A stretch of DNA of 64,000 bases from Eledone cirrhosa (taxonomy: Eukaryota > Mollusca > Cephalopoda > Octopoda > Eledonidae). The position numbers were made by a program, and so were the translations under genes. Under the pieces are notes generated by a model. It saw only the letters and a list, made by a program, of their open reading frames with translations, was not told the DNA's origin and ran no database searches. The DNA lies in NCBI GenBank assembly GCA_964016885.1, contig OZ024743.1:163372642-163436641 (forward strand). The letters are read 5' to 3'. Each line of letters opens with the position of its first letter. Positions within the stretch are counted from its first letter, which is position 1. Below, one piece after another: positions 11,280 through 22,820 of the stretch.

Positions 11280-14135
11280 TCCATAACTTCAGAGTTGGTA
11301 CCATGAATGTAGGCATGAAAGGATGATCAAGTGAGATTGTAGAGAGGCTTGAACAAAAGAAAGTTGATGTTTGCTGTGTAAGAGAGACTAGATGGAGGGG
11401 AGGGCCAGCTAGATTCCTTGTGGGCAAATTTTTCTGGGTGGGTAATGACAACAGGCTAGGTGTAATAGGAATTATGTTAGCAGAAAAATGGCTAGATAAG
11501 GTAATTGTTCTAAATAGAACAACCATGTCAATTATATCTGTTTATGCACTTGAATCTGGTCTACCAGACGTGATAAAAGACAGGTTCTATGAGTCCCTAA
11601 TGCACACTACTTCCCAAATAAATGACAGTGACTACATAATTATTGCTGGTGACGTTAATGGGCATGTTGGACAACACTGTGATGGCTATGGTAGGATCCT
11701 TGGAGGTTATAGTTTTGGTACTAGAAACAAGGAAGGTTTCAGGATCCTGGAATTCTGTGATGCCAATGACCTAACTATCTGTAGCACAAATTACAAAAAA
11801 CGAGACAATCACTTGATAACCTATAGATCAGGGAATCACACCAGCCAGATAGATATTATCCTTACCAGATGAAGAGACAGAGTGTCTATTGTAAACACAA
11901 GTCCCTTCCTGGTGAAGAATGCACCTTCCTACATAACCTAATATTTAGAAACCTTATAGTCAGGGCTAGATGAACTTGACAACAGAGGATAACCTTGAGA
12001 AGAAGAATGTGGAAGTTGAAGGATCCCACAGCCAGTAACAAATATTTAGAGGCATGTCACTTGATGCCTTTGGCATACAAAATAGAGGAGCAGAGGGAAA
12101 TCCTAAAGGCAACAAATGAAATCTGTGGCTGGAGCAGACCTCTAGGGAGGAGAGTGACTTGGTGGAAGAGACAATTAAGGCCAAAAGGCAGGCATGGAAA
12201 AAATAGAGGGATGGAGGAAGTAGAGAACACTACCAGGAGGCTAGGAGAGAAGCTAGGTGACAAGTGTACCTTGCAAGAAGGAAAGCAGAAGATAAAGAAT
12301 TTAAGCATGTTCTGCAATGTGAGGACCAAAGGTCTGAGGTGTTTAGGATTGTGAGACAATGTGTCAAGGAAAATTGTGAAGCTGAAAAAGAGGTATCATG
12401 GAGGTGCCACTATGAAAGACTACTAAATGAGGAGAATGAATGGGATGAAGATAGTTTGCCCCAAGTTGACCCAACAAAAGGACCAGCTGTGCAAGTTAGT
12501 AGTAGTATAGTAAGTAAAGCAATCAAAGACATGAAGACAGGCAAAGCAGCTGGACCTTCAGGAATAGCCACCCATATAGTAAACCAAGTAATACAAAATG
12601 GGATCATACTCAATGACTAGTGTAGCATCATCATCGTCAACTGCTACAAGACAAAGAAAACTACAGAGGCATTAAGTTGGTTGACCAGGTCAGGTTGACA
12701 GAAAGAGTTATCGCACAGCTGATAAGGGACCAAATTAACCTTAATGAAATGCAGTTTGGATTTGTGCCAGGTAAAAGTACCATGGATGCTCTCTTCCTCA
12801 TGAGGCAACTGCAGGAGAAGTACCTAGATTAAAGTAAACCTCTCTACTTAGCTTTTGTTGACATGGAGAAAGCCTTTGACAGAGTCTCCCATGCTATTAT
12901 CTGGTGGATTCTTAGAAAACTAGGAGTAGATGAGTGGCTGCCCATGGGGACTTCTGTATGCAGATGATCTAATTCTCATAGCTGAATCTATGGCAGAACT
13001 ATAGAAGAAATTCCAAACCTGGAAGCATGACCTAGAATAAAAAAGTCTTAAAGTTAACTTGTCTAAAACTAAAGTTAAGTTCTAGTATGTAGAAAGGAAA
13101 ATAGGGCCCAGATTCCCTCTTGGAATTGGCCTTGCTCAGTGTGCAGGAAAGGAGTAGGTAGAAATTCCATCCTTCAAATGCCCAGATGGTTCTATAGAAA
13201 TAGTCAACAGTTTCCATTACCTGGGTGACAAAATCAGCAGGGGAGGAGGGTGTTCCAAAAGTGCAGTAGCCAGAGTTAGAGTGGGATGGAAAAAGTTCAA
13301 GGAGCTACTACCACTGTTATCTACAAAAGTTATTTTTTCCTTAAAATGATGCATATGAAAATGACAGCTGTATAGAAAAAGTGCAGGGTGATCAAAATTG
13401 ATGGAAGCTATGGAGTAGGAAAACCCAAGAAGACCTGGGACAAGGTGATAAAAGCTGACCTTATGCAATTATACCTCTCAAAGACACTAACACAGGATCG
13501 AGATCTTTGGTGTTATGCAGGAATACAGAAGACACACCTTCTCATGTGCACAGACTCAAACATATATCTTGTAGGCACCTCTTAACCACTTTGCTCTTTC
13601 CATACACCCTTTCTACACAAACCACCATCCCACTTCTGTCCACACCACCCTTACACTATAAAGTTATGTTGGTATCATAGCAAAAAAGCATCCAGCCCAC
13701 ACTGTAAAGTGGTTGTGTAGGTGTCACAACAAAAAGCACCCAGTCCACACTGTAAAGTGGTCGAGTAGTTGTCATAACAAAAAGCATCCAGCCCACACTG
13801 TAAAGAGGTCATGTAGGTGTCACGACAAAAAGCACCCAGTCCACACTGTAAAGTGGTCGAGTAGTTGTCATAACAAAAAGCATCCAGCCCACACTGTAAA
13901 GAGGTCATGTAGGTGTCACAACAAAAAGCACCCAGTCCACACTGTAAAGTGGTCATGTAGGAGTCATGACAAAAAGCATCCACCACAAACTGTAAATGTG
14001 GTTAGTGTTATGAAGGGCATCCAACCATAGAAATCTAGCCAGAAACATGAGCAAGACATGATCATCTAACCCAACTTTCCTCTAATGGGACAACCCATCT
14101 AACCCATGCTAGTGTAGAAAATGGATGTTAAATGA
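11280..14135 (+). mobile_element. RTE-type LINE, copy 2, old and heavily broken
   Basis: Begins with FRVGTMNVG at about 11290, close to the start of the APE-type endonuclease. The endonuclease continues at 11420-11872 with GIMLAEKWLDKVI, IIIAGDVNGHVGQHCDGYG, LEFCDANDLTICS and HLITYRSG. Linker and RT pieces follow at 12264-12620 and 12640-12970 in several frames, with internal deletions (the region between WILRKLGVDEWL and the DDL box is lost near 12940). The PHD-like finger and C-terminal region are reduced to fragments up to 13585. The 3' UTR contains an expanded 48-bp minisatellite and ends in a weak GATGATGATAATGATGG tail at about 14127. CpG is scarce compared with the copy at 30120. Confidence 0.88.
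13690..13995 (+). repeat. 48-bp minisatellite with alternating 96-bp A/B units
   Basis: 'gtag' landmarks recur at 13717, 13765, 13813, 13861, 13909 and 13957, exactly 48 bp apart. Two versions alternate: 'gtaggtgtcac' with 'cacccagtccac', and 'gtagttgtcat' with 'catccagcccac'. Because 48 is a multiple of 3, the array is open as a 16-residue CHNKKHP-type repeat; I do not regard that as a real protein. Other RTE copies have only one or two units at the same 3' UTR position (7070, 33190, 41975, 44040, 53400). Confidence 0.9.
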
Positions 14136-14339
14136 TGATGATGATAATGATGGCTAATGACTTCCAACTCATTTAATCTCACTAGGTTAATACCCATGCC
14201 AGAGGAGAACTGACTAATGTATAACAAACATCATACTATGTTATCCAGAATAGAGTTAGTCTTGTTTTTATGGTTTGTTTAATTAGTTAGTTACTTGGTC
14301 ATTTTAGCATAGCATACTCTATTATCATAATCATTTAAT

Positions 14340-14520
14340 GTCATGGGTTGAACATGTCATCATGGACTGCATACCCACATCTCGCTTACTTACATTGCAG
14401 TTTTTTTGGCATGGTTTCTACAGCTGCATGCACTTCCTGTCATCAACTTTACAGAGTGTACTGGATGTATTTTATCATGGCACCAGGACAAGGGAGATTG
14501 TCATATTTTTGGTGCAATCT
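14340..14520 (-). mobile_element. Very diverged RTE-tailed SINE
   Basis: The order 'ggtttctacagctgcatgc', 'cttcctgtcatcaac', 'tttacagagtgtactgg' and 'catggcaccaggac' follows the SINE at 37655-37990, with many substitutions. Confidence 0.55.
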
Positions 14521-14596
14521 AAATTTAAAATATTTTGAAACATTATTCATGGGACCAAAAGCTTCATCTTGCTGGTGGCCTTAGCCTTTAAAATTG

Positions 14597-14662
14597 TATA
14601 TATATATATATATATATATGCATATATATACACACAAATATATATATATATATATATATATA
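14597..14662. repeat. (TA)n microsatellite
   Basis: Two TA runs separated by 'gcatatatatacacacaaa'. Confidence 0.95.
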
Positions 14663-14664
14663 TT

Positions 14665-16385
14665 GACTGATTAATCGCTTAAGTTTATTTTAAAAACTAC
14701 TCGGTTGAGAGCTTAATTTGTTTTGTGCTATTTTTGCAAATTTTGCAATGACTACACATACTGAATTCATTTGCCAAAACTAGGGGTTTTCTCCCTTTTG
14801 GAATTCACATGTGCTTTTGAACACTGTGAGATCCTGGCACACCCAGAACAAAATGCCTGTTGAGAAAGTGATATCCTTGTTCGATCATTATACCAAAAGC
14901 TTATTATTTTTTATAAGCAGACAGTATTATTGATTTAGGTGTCGCAGAAACCCTATATCGGATTTTACCATTATTCCCGAGGGTCCGGGTAAATATTTCA
15001 ATCACATCTTATTTTGTTTCACCCGCTTAGCTTGCTCGCTTTTTTGGCTTAGGTGGTTAATGGTTTCTTAACCATCATCTCAGTTTTGTATGGCCTTTTA
15101 AACTTATGTTTATAGCTCTGGTATCTTCATATCCATTGAGCGCTCGCCAACACAATTTGGAAGTTGTGTTTCGCTAATTTCTACTCGCCAAAATGCGATT
15201 CTCGCTAAATTTATATTTGTATATATATATATACATAAAATTATAGTATTATTCAATTTCCATTAGTGTAATCAATTAATTTGATAGATTACTTACAGTA
15301 GTGTTTTACTCAATGTACAAATTATTCCAATTGGTAGATCCTGTGGTAGTTTTACTATAGGTTCCAAGTGTAACAATTTGCAGAGTGTATATAGGAATTT
15401 ACAAAATTATATATGGAAATTTACAAAATTATTATTTAAAAACACCATAATCCAGATGAGTGGGAATAACATTTATTGCATAACACTTACACATGTTTCA
15501 TCATATGCATTACTTATAAATCTTGGATAATATTTGATTATTTTAATCAAATTAACTCGCATCTAACTACTTAAATAATATGTAGTCACATATGTGTGAA
15601 AACATAATACATCAACATGAAAGTAGACAAGTTACACAAATACACTGTTCACCATACAAGAAAAATAGCATTTATTACATAATGTTTACATATGTTTCAT
15701 TAATTTGCAAAATTATTACATCTAGAAAACACTAATCCTGAGAGGATATTGGGATAAATCAGTTTCCAATGTTTCCAATATTTTCATACATCAACTTCTC
15801 AAAACAGAATAATGACTTAATTCAAACAGGGTAACATAAAGAGATGGGGCATGTCATTAGGAGAAGAAGGTATAACATGCATAGACAAAAACAGTTTACA
15901 AATAGATTTAGTAGTTATTAATTTGATATAGCGGTAGTGGTGGCAGATTACTTTGTCCACTAAGATGTGGCTATACATTGTCATTTGGATTGGCTGTTGA
16001 ATGATTGAAAATAGACTATTGTGGGGACTAATTTGTCCTAGCAGCTCAATTAAATGCTATTAGGCTGGTGTCAGCTATCTACAGCCAAGTTTGGTGATTT
16101 ATGACTATTTTAGATTACGAAAAGCCATTAGATCAGTGTATGTTATCTGTTACCAAGTTTAGTGTTTTATGTTTATTTTAGATAAAGGATGAATTTAGTA
16201 CCTTTTTACTGGAGGCACTATGCACTTAAGAGATACTCTAACTATATAATTCTGTCTGCCAGATTAGGTTAATATATGTTTAAAGAATCTGGTTACTGGA
16301 TCGAATCATGTTAGTTGGGTCTGTAATAGGAACATGTATTTAAAATTTTATGCCAACAATTGAAAACGTGTTGAAGCCTGCTATT
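14665..16385. other. Unassigned stretch, possibly Penelope-related non-coding DNA
   Basis: Contains near-repeats 'ctcgccaa' and 'ctcgctaa' around 15140-15205. Two diverged direct repeats (about 15460-15530 and 15660-15725) share 'catttattgcataac' and 'cacatgtttcat'. Another pair of about 65 bp lies at 16065-16190 ('agccaagtttggtgatttatg'-like). It lies downstream of the minus-strand Penelope-like fragment, so it may be that element's 3' region. No exon was seen. Confidence 0.4.
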
Positions 16386-16389
16386 TAGC

Positions 16390-17050
16390 AGGCTTTTTCC
16401 TATATTATGTTGTACAGTTCTAGGATACACAAGTTGCAGACACCTACATTTTGTATATATGGGTCAGCGGTTCCCAGCATAGACCACAAAAGCTGGTACT
16501 TAGATCCACTTTCCTCTACTTCCCAGATTTTGCTTAACATAGTTGAGTTTCTGAGCTTGCAATTCCTTAGAATGTCTATGTACATACCAGTGTTTTTTGA
16601 AATCTTTCACTTCCATTTACATGGATGTGCTGATTATGCATTGGTATACTAAGCTACTGCTTAAGCGCTTATTTTGTAGAGGGCATTTATTCGGTTGAGG
16701 GCAGTTACAGTTCATTATTTTACTATGTAAAGGTTCCGAGCTACCATATGTGGTGTGAGTTAGATTAGGTTGTGAAAGAAATGTGATTCTGCCATCAGTA
16801 CCTGCTGTTCTAGGTTGGTTTATTGGTTGTGAGTATCCTATTGGGTTAAACATATTGTTAGAGTCTATGCTAGAGTTTTGTATATTATCGCACATTGATA
16901 AGTGCTTTTTGTTAAGTTTATTTAGATTCCTTACAATTGAGTCTGATAATCTGATGGTTTCCTATTAAATATCTTACGATATTTGTGTGACTTTGGGTAG
17001 TGCTTATCAATTAGTTTTAACAATACCACGTGTAGTTTAGTTTTTATTGC
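16390..17050 (-). mobile_element. Penelope-like element, C-terminal GIY-YIG region fragment
   Basis: On the minus strand from about 17040 the frame gives LIDKHYPKSHKYRKIFNRK, which matches the usual Penelope-like block between RT and endonuclease. The frame at 16895 gives NCNCPQPNKCPLQNK and then SLVYQCIIS, the cysteine-rich lead into a GIY-YIG nuclease. The frame at 16585 gives LSKIWEVEE and CNLCILELYNII, the usual end of that nuclease. Several stops and shifts separate them, so it is a relic. The RT catalytic part was not found upstream. Confidence 0.75.
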
Positions 17051-17990
17051 AGTTGAAAACTGGATTATACCAGAGGTATGTTATACTCCTATATATATGT
17101 AGCAAAATCTCTTCACACATACTGACCCCTGAATGACATCTGGCTGCTATTTTTCTTTATCTCAGGTTGGTGTCAGTGGTTTGGAGAGGCTGGCCAACTT
17201 GAGGTTAAATGAGATAAGTTTTTCCTTGGATCATTCCACTCTAGTTTCTCGGAAGAGAAGTATCGCTTTGAGTTGCTCAAGCAAGTAGCGAGATGTAGCA
17301 CTTAGCAAAAAAACTCCAGCCCTCTTGCCAAGGGCCTGAGAGCAATTCTTCCATTGGCACTTCAACCTCATTTAGTCATCTGCCTCTTCATATAGACAAC
17401 ACAGCTTCCTTGCCACTATGAGCTTACTACTACCTTCACTGGTACATACTATCTGACTACAGCTTGTCATTTTTTAAGGGAACATCGCAGAAGCCTTATT
17501 GAACACTATATTCATTTGTGAATACTACAATCAAGCTTTATATTTATGATTAAAAGTAATCATATTTTTCTTCTTCTTTGCTGGTATTTGTTGTGCTTAT
17601 CATCCTCTTCCGCAATAACCAAAAACTTTGCTTCATATATATATGTATACATTTATAGATATTGTATAAACAATGCTTCATACACTTAACATGTATGTGA
17701 GACCATTGTTTATACTAAATAAGCTCTCTTGCAACAGATTGAGCCTTGTTTTTCTTGATCTTTTATCTGTGGATATTCTACACACACACACATATATATA
17801 TATAGACATAGCAACTGCTTGCCACTTTTTTCCATTTATAAGGGATATTTTACCCTATTTTCTAAGCTATTATTTAAAGCAACCAATGTTTTTACAGTTT
17901 TTTTCTGCATCTGAGTTTCCTATATATAGTTCAAGGTTAAAAAAAGAAAACAAATACAGAAAACAATTACACTAAGTCTTATTAGCTTCA
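17051..17990. other. Unassigned stretch
   Basis: Has short TA/CA runs near 17640 and 17780. No coding signal was found. Part of it could be the 5' side of the Penelope-like relic. Confidence 0.4.
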
Positions 17991-17992
17991 TG

Positions 17993-17993
<1 letters not shown>

Positions 17994-18030
<37 letters not shown>
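17994..18030. repeat. (AT)n microsatellite
   Basis: Pure AT run next to a near-perfect palindrome. Confidence 0.95.
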
Positions 18031-18032
<2 letters not shown>

Positions 18033-18037
<5 letters not shown>

Positions 18038-18130
18038 AAGAAAAGAAAATGCAGACAAATTTTTCCCAGTGAAAAATAGTTAAACTATTTTTCACTGGGA
18101 AAAATTTGTCAGCATTTTCTTTTCCTTTTA
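18033..18130. repeat. Near-perfect 98-bp palindrome (MITE-like)
   Basis: Arms of about 48 bp: TTTTTCCCAGTGAAAAATAG at about 18060 mirrors CTATTTTTCACTGGGAAAAA at about 18085, with only one or two mismatches and almost no loop. AT-rich flanks end in TA, which fits a TA-targeting miniature transposon. Confidence 0.85.
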
Positions 18131-18201
18131 CTAATATATCACAACTCGTGTGTTACACCTCTATTTTTTAAATATATATATATATAGTTATTTCATCTCA
18201 C

Positions 18202-18355
18202 CTATTTTATCTTTATCTTTCACCTGGAGACATTTTTCACAACATGATTTATAATGACGTTCATAGGTGTAACATAGATGGAGGCCAAAACGATCAATGG
18301 CATCGGAACATTTCAGTCCATTGATTAAAACCTGACCACCAATTTGTGGACAGTC
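18202..18355 (-). CDS. First Cys-module exon (PLAC-like) of the split minus-strand gene
   Basis: Minus-strand exon of 154 nt. The acceptor is strong (tctattttcctctgtag|GACTGT). It opens in phase 0 with DCPQIGGQ and shows C-x13-C-x11-C-x9-CC-x2-C, ending CCEKC. It then runs through a lysine-rich tail (VKDKDKI) to a donor ATAG|GTGAGATG. The leftover G joins the GA of the next exon (10221-10352), and the phase matches. An alternative donor CAG|GTGAAAG lies upstream but gives phase 0 and would not fit the next exon. The CC-x2-C ending and spacing again look like a PLAC-type module, so the gene carries two in tandem. The preceding known exon (36356-36931) ends in phase 0, also matching. Confidence 0.72.
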
Positions 18356-18426
18356 CTACAGAGGAAAATAGATATACATATACAGAAGAGGCATATATAC
18401 ACACAAGAATATACATACAAAATGTA

Positions 18427-18660
18427 TAATAATTGTTTCTACTTTTGGTACAAGGCTAGCAATTTGTGGGCAGGAGAAAGTCAATTTTATCAACCTGAGT
18501 ACTTAACTGGTACTTTATTTTATTAACCTTGGAAGGATGAAAGTCAAAGTTGACCTCAGCAGGATTTGAACTCGGGGCATAGAAAGTCATACTAAATACT
18601 GCAAAGCATTTTGTCTGAGACTCTATCAATAATGCCAATCCACCACACTCTATAATAATA
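18427..18660 (-). mobile_element. tRNA-derived SINE, full-length variant
   Basis: Tail 'aattgtttctacttttgg', an extra 'gggcaggagaaagtcaatttt' segment as in long SINE variants, box B region 'gcaggatttgaactcggg', and head ending 'caatccacca'. Confidence 0.9.
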
Positions 18661-18664
18661 ACAA

Positions 18665-18742
18665 TAATAATAATTGTTTCTACTTTTGGCACAAGGCCAG
18701 CAATTATCCTAGCGCATTACTGGTACTTTAGTTTATTGACCC
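18665..18742 (-). mobile_element. tRNA-derived SINE, truncated
   Basis: Only the tail and the 'tactttagtttattgacc' body. It is joined to the previous copy by (AATAAT)n. Confidence 0.85.
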
Positions 18743-18769
18743 CAATAATGACAATAAGAACAACAATAA

Positions 18770-19117
18770 TTATAGTTTCTTTATTAGTGACAAATGGACT
18801 TGCACATAAAAGGCAGTAAACATTATAAATATACAGTGCTTATAAATGAGGGTCGGGGAAAAATATTTTCCAATATACAAATAAAATTTGATAAAAGATG
18901 AAACAATTATAAAAGTGATATAAAACACAATATTTAACATAGAACATGAAAATATTTAGATGGGTAACCAATAGTTAAGTCAAGTTAGAACATCCCACAA
19001 TTCTGCTTGCCTACCATGTATTATATACTTCCTGGGATTCTCCTAAATCCTTTGCAAGCATTTCTTTCAGTGAGTTCAGTGAATTTATCAATAAAAGCAC
19101 ACACATCCTCATAACAA
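18770..19117 (-). mobile_element. LINE 3' end, 5'-truncated (unclassified family)
   Basis: On the minus strand it reads CYEDVCAFIDKFTELTERN and then a stop after GFRRIPGSI. A 3' UTR follows, ending 'cactaataaagaaac' against an A/T-rich repeat. The AATAAAGAAA end is like that of the Nimb-like LINE, so it may be a relative. The protein piece was not recognised further. Confidence 0.5.
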
Positions 19118-19205
19118 TTTGAACTCAGAATGAAAAGAGATATAAATAAATACTGCAAAGTATTTTGTCTGACCATAACAATTCTGCCAATTCACTAATT
19201 CACTA
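19118..19205 (-). mobile_element. tRNA-derived SINE, head fragment
   Basis: 'tttgaactcagaatgaaaag', 'gcaaagtattttgtctgacc' and 'ttctgccaattcac' match the head half of the SINE. Confidence 0.7.
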
Positions 19206-19224
19206 TTAACAACAACAGCAACAA

Positions 19225-19445
19225 TAATAATGATTTCTACAATAAGCACAAGGCCAGCAATTTGAGGGAGGGAAAAGTCAATTAAATCGACCCCAGTGCA
19301 TTACTGGTGCTTTATTTTATCGACCCCGTAAGGATGAAAGGCAAAGGTAACTTCGGCAGGATTTGAACTCAGAACGTAAAGGGCCATAACTCTATGCTAC
19401 AAAGCATAGTGTCTGATGCTCTACCGATACTGCCAATCCACCACC
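19225..19445 (-). mobile_element. tRNA-derived SINE, near full length
   Basis: Tail, the 'gggaggga...tcaattaaatcgacc' long-form segment, 'ttttatcgaccccgtaagg', box B region 'gcaggatttgaactcagaac', and head 'tctaccgatactgccaatcc'. Confidence 0.92.
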
Positions 19446-19448
19446 CTA

Positions 19449-19600
19449 TAATAATTGTTTCTACTTTTGGCACAAGGCCAGCAATTACCCAGTGTATTAC
19501 TGGTACTTTATTTTATCGACCCTGTAAGGATGAAAGGCAAAGTTAACCTTGGTGGGATTTGAACTCAGACCATAAAGGGCCGTAACTCTTTGCTGCACCC
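19449..19600 (-). mobile_element. tRNA-derived SINE, short form, head missing
   Basis: Tail through box B ('ggtgggatttgaactcagac') to 'gccgtaactctttgctgc'. Confidence 0.9.
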
Positions 19601-19621
19601 TATAATAATAATAGTAATAAT

Positions 19622-19697
19622 AATAATTGTTTCTACGTTAGGCACAAGGCCAGCAATTACCCAGTGTATTACTGGTACTTTATTTTATCGACCCCAT
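19622..19697 (-). mobile_element. tRNA-derived SINE, truncated
   Basis: Tail and 'tttattttatcgacccc' only, flanked on both sides by (AAT)n. Confidence 0.88.
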
Positions 19698-19724
19698 AAT
19701 GATGATAAATAATAATAATAATAT

Positions 19725-19800
19725 TAATTGTTTCTACTTTAGGCACAAGGCCAGCAAATACCCAGTGCATTACTGGTACTTTATTTTATCGACCCCGTAA
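19725..19800 (-). mobile_element. tRNA-derived SINE, truncated at a Dong-like insertion
   Basis: Tail and 'tttattttatcgaccccgt', then (AAT)n and the 5' end of the Dong-like LINE. A SINE of the same orientation resumes at 22367, after that LINE. Confidence 0.88.
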
Positions 19801-19810
19801 AATAATAATA

Positions 19811-22345
19811 ATGCTTTCTGAAGCAACGCATTGTAGCAAAGAGTGCAAAAATTAGGCAATACGAGAGCAGAGTCAGTCAGTATAGACAGAACCGTATGTT
19901 TGACAACAACCAGAAGATGTTGTTTGGACAGCTTGAAGGGAAAGAAAGAGGCAACGACTTGATCCCTGAGGCGGAACAAACTAAGACATTCTGGAGAGGA
20001 ATATGGGAGCAGGATGTTAAACATAATGATCAGGCAGTGTGGACTGAGACAGTACAAAAGAAGATTAGTGAACAGGCACACCAACAAACTGATTTGAGTA
20101 TCACAGTTGAAACTCTCAAGGGGCAGGCCAAAAAACTAACCAACTGGAAATCACCAGGCCCAGATGGTGTGCAGGGGTATTGGATTAAAAATGTAACATC
20201 CCTCCACCTGAAACTGACAACCATGTTCAATGACTGCTTGATGTCAGGTGAGGTACCAGAGTGGTTGACAAAAGGTACCACAGTTCTGGTAATGAAAGAC
20301 CGAATCAAGGGTAATGATGTTACCAACTATAGGCCTATCACATGTCTGTCCTTAATGTGGAAACTGTTAACAAGCATTGTGTCTGAGGAAATCTACTATC
20401 ACCTCCACATAAGCAACTTGTTACCGGACAAACAGAAAGGATGCCGAAAGAAGTCCCGTGGTACAAAGGACCAGTTACTTATTGATAAGATGGTAATGAG
20501 GAATTGCAAGAGGAGACACACTGGTCTTGCCATGGGATGGATAGACTACAAAAAGGCATTTGACATGGTGCCTCATTCTTGGATCACCTAAAGCCTAGAG
20601 CTCAAGGTGGCAGATAACATCAGACAGTTGTTGAGCAAAAGTATGAATTCCTGGAAAACAGAGTTAACATCAGCTGGAGAATCCTTGGGAGGTGTGAAGA
20701 TCAAGAGAGGTATTTTCCAGGGAAATAGTCTGTCCCCTCTGTTGTTTGTCCTTGCCCTGATGCCCCTGACCATTATACTGTGAAAAGTGAGAGCAGGATA
20801 CAAGTTGGGAAAAGGAGAGCTTACCATCAATCACCTCCTCTTCATGGACGATCTTAAGCTCTTCGGGAAGAGTGAGAAGGAGTTGGATGTGCTTGTTGAC
20901 ACTGTCCGTATTTTCAGCAATGATATATGTATGCAATTTGGTATTAATAAGTGTGGAGTCCTTGTGATGAAGAGGGGTAAATTGAGCAGAAGCAACTGAA
21001 TCCAGGTACCAACAGGTGAGATGATAAAGGAAATTGACACTGAAGAAGGATACAAGTATTTGGGTATTCTGGAGGCTGATGACATCAAGAACAAAAAAAT
21101 GAAGGAATTGATAAGATCTGAATACATTCAGAGAGTAAGGAGCGTATTAAAGTCACATCTGAACAGTAGGAATGCCATAAGTGCTGTAAATTCCCGAGCT
21201 GTGTCTATTATTAGGTACAGTGCCGGAATTCTGAGATGGAATTTTGCTGAACAAAAAGAAATGGCTAGGAAGACTAGGAAGCTATTGACTATCTACAACA
21301 TGTTCCACAAGAGGAGTGATGTCGATAGACTCTACTTAAAGAGATCTGAAGGTGGAAGAGGTCTTATCAGCATAGAGGACTGTGTTCAGATGGAGAAAAA
21401 CAACCTACACAAATACGTGACCGATAGTAATGAGCCAATGCTCAGAATTGTACTGAAGGAGAGGACAATAGATCAGGGGATGTCCAAGGAGGAAATAACA
21501 ACGAGGAGAAAGAGCAACCTTCATGAAAAATCCCTTCATAGTACCTTCTTTGAGAAAACGGAATTCAGAGATCCACAGACGTGGAACTGGTTGAAAAGAG
21601 GAGACCTTAAAAAGGCTACAGAAGGAATGTTAATGGCTGCGCAAGAGCAGGCCCTCAAAACGAAGTGGCTGAAACACCATATTTACAAGGAGGAGGCTAG
21701 CCCACTGTGCAGGATCTGTGGAGAGAGAGAGGAGACTGTGGCTCACATTGTATCCGAGTGTAAACACCTAGCCCAGACTCAGGCTGGAGACATGATGTGA
21801 TGGGCAGGGTGATCCACTGGAATCTATGCAAAGTAAACAATTTACTATATCCTGAGAAGTGGTATGAGCATAAGCCAAAGTCGGTGATAGAAAACGATCA
21901 GGTGAAGGTGCTATGGGATTTTAGGATACAGACGGACAAGAAATTAGAACACAATGGGCCTGACCTGGTGGTTTTGGACAAGGAAAAAGGATCGTGCCTG
22001 ATTGTAGATGTAGCCTGCCCATTTGACACAAGAGTGCAAGAAAAGGAGAGGGAGAAAATTAACCGATACCAGGATTTAAAGTGGGAGCTAAAAAGGATTT
22101 GGAACTGCTATGAGATCAAGGTAGTCCCGATTGTCATAGGAGCACTAGGTACTATCTCAAAGAGTTTCCAAGGATGGTTAAAGAAGATTAGTCCAGCCCC
22201 GCTTTTTGGAACACTTCAAAAGGCATGCTTGCTGGGAACAGCAAGAACCCTCCGATACGTCCTGAATATCTGAGGCTGCAGGTAGCGGCTTGATATTCAT
22301 TTCAACAAACTTTCCAATTAAATAACATCAATGACTGAGACTCAA
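19811..22345 (+). mobile_element. R4/Dong-like LINE (family A), longest copy
   Basis: 5'-truncated single-ORF LINE of the R2/R4 type. The frame at 19896 holds an RT start (WKSPGPDGVQGYW, TNYRPITCLS, RGTKDQLLIDKMV, WIDYKKAFDMVPHSW), then a stop at 20589. The next part (20787-20999) has FMDDLKLF as the catalytic box. From 21021 come the thumb region and a C-x2-C-x8-H-x4-C zinc motif (CRICGE...C, about 21712). A stop at 21798 separates a C-terminal restriction-like endonuclease with PD-x14-D (PDLVVLD to VD, about 21959-22010) followed by ACPFD. Both ends lie in (AAT)n. At least three stops or shifts make it inactive. Confidence 0.9.
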
Positions 22346-22366
22346 AGAATAACAATAATAATAATA

Positions 22367-22545
22367 ATAATTGTTTCTACTTTAGGCACAAGGCCAGCAA
22401 TTACCCAGTACATTACTGGTACTTTATTTTATCGACCCCGTAAGGATGAAAGGCAAAGTCAACCTCGGCTGGATTTGAACTCAGACTGTAAAGGGACGTA
22501 ACTATGCTAGAAAGCATGGCGTCCAACTCTCAACCGATACTGAAT
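22367..22545 (-). mobile_element. tRNA-derived SINE
   Basis: Tail, 'ttttatcgaccccgtaagga', 'ctggatttgaactcagac' and head to 'tctcaaccgatactg'. (AAT)n on both sides. Confidence 0.9.
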
Positions 22546-22566
22546 AATAATAATAATAATAATAAG

Positions 22567-22820
22567 GGGTCTAATGATTACTTATCGCAAATCCCAGGAA
22601 ACCCCTGTATAGGAGAAATACAAAAGATAGTACTAATGGAACTGCCCATATACTAAGGAAGATTCTGTCAATATAAGTACATCACAAGTCTAAACAACTA
22701 AAGATGCATGTGTGAGTATGTATGTTCTTTCTTGAACATGGCGGACCTTGTTGTCTCTTGAGGTCACTGGTTGTGACTTGGTGATAACTCGTATGAACAT
22801 AAAGCAAGATAAATGCAACT

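Noticed and set aside
13713..14030. Open frame with CHNKKHP 16-residue repeats
   Set aside because: It is the 48-bp minisatellite in a LINE 3' UTR read in frame; the opposite strand is open too, which repeat arithmetic explains.
16374..16396. AAGCCTGCTATTTAGCAGGCTTTTT hairpin like a bacterial terminator
   Set aside because: The window is eukaryotic; it lacks the histone stem-loop sequence and lies in transposon debris.
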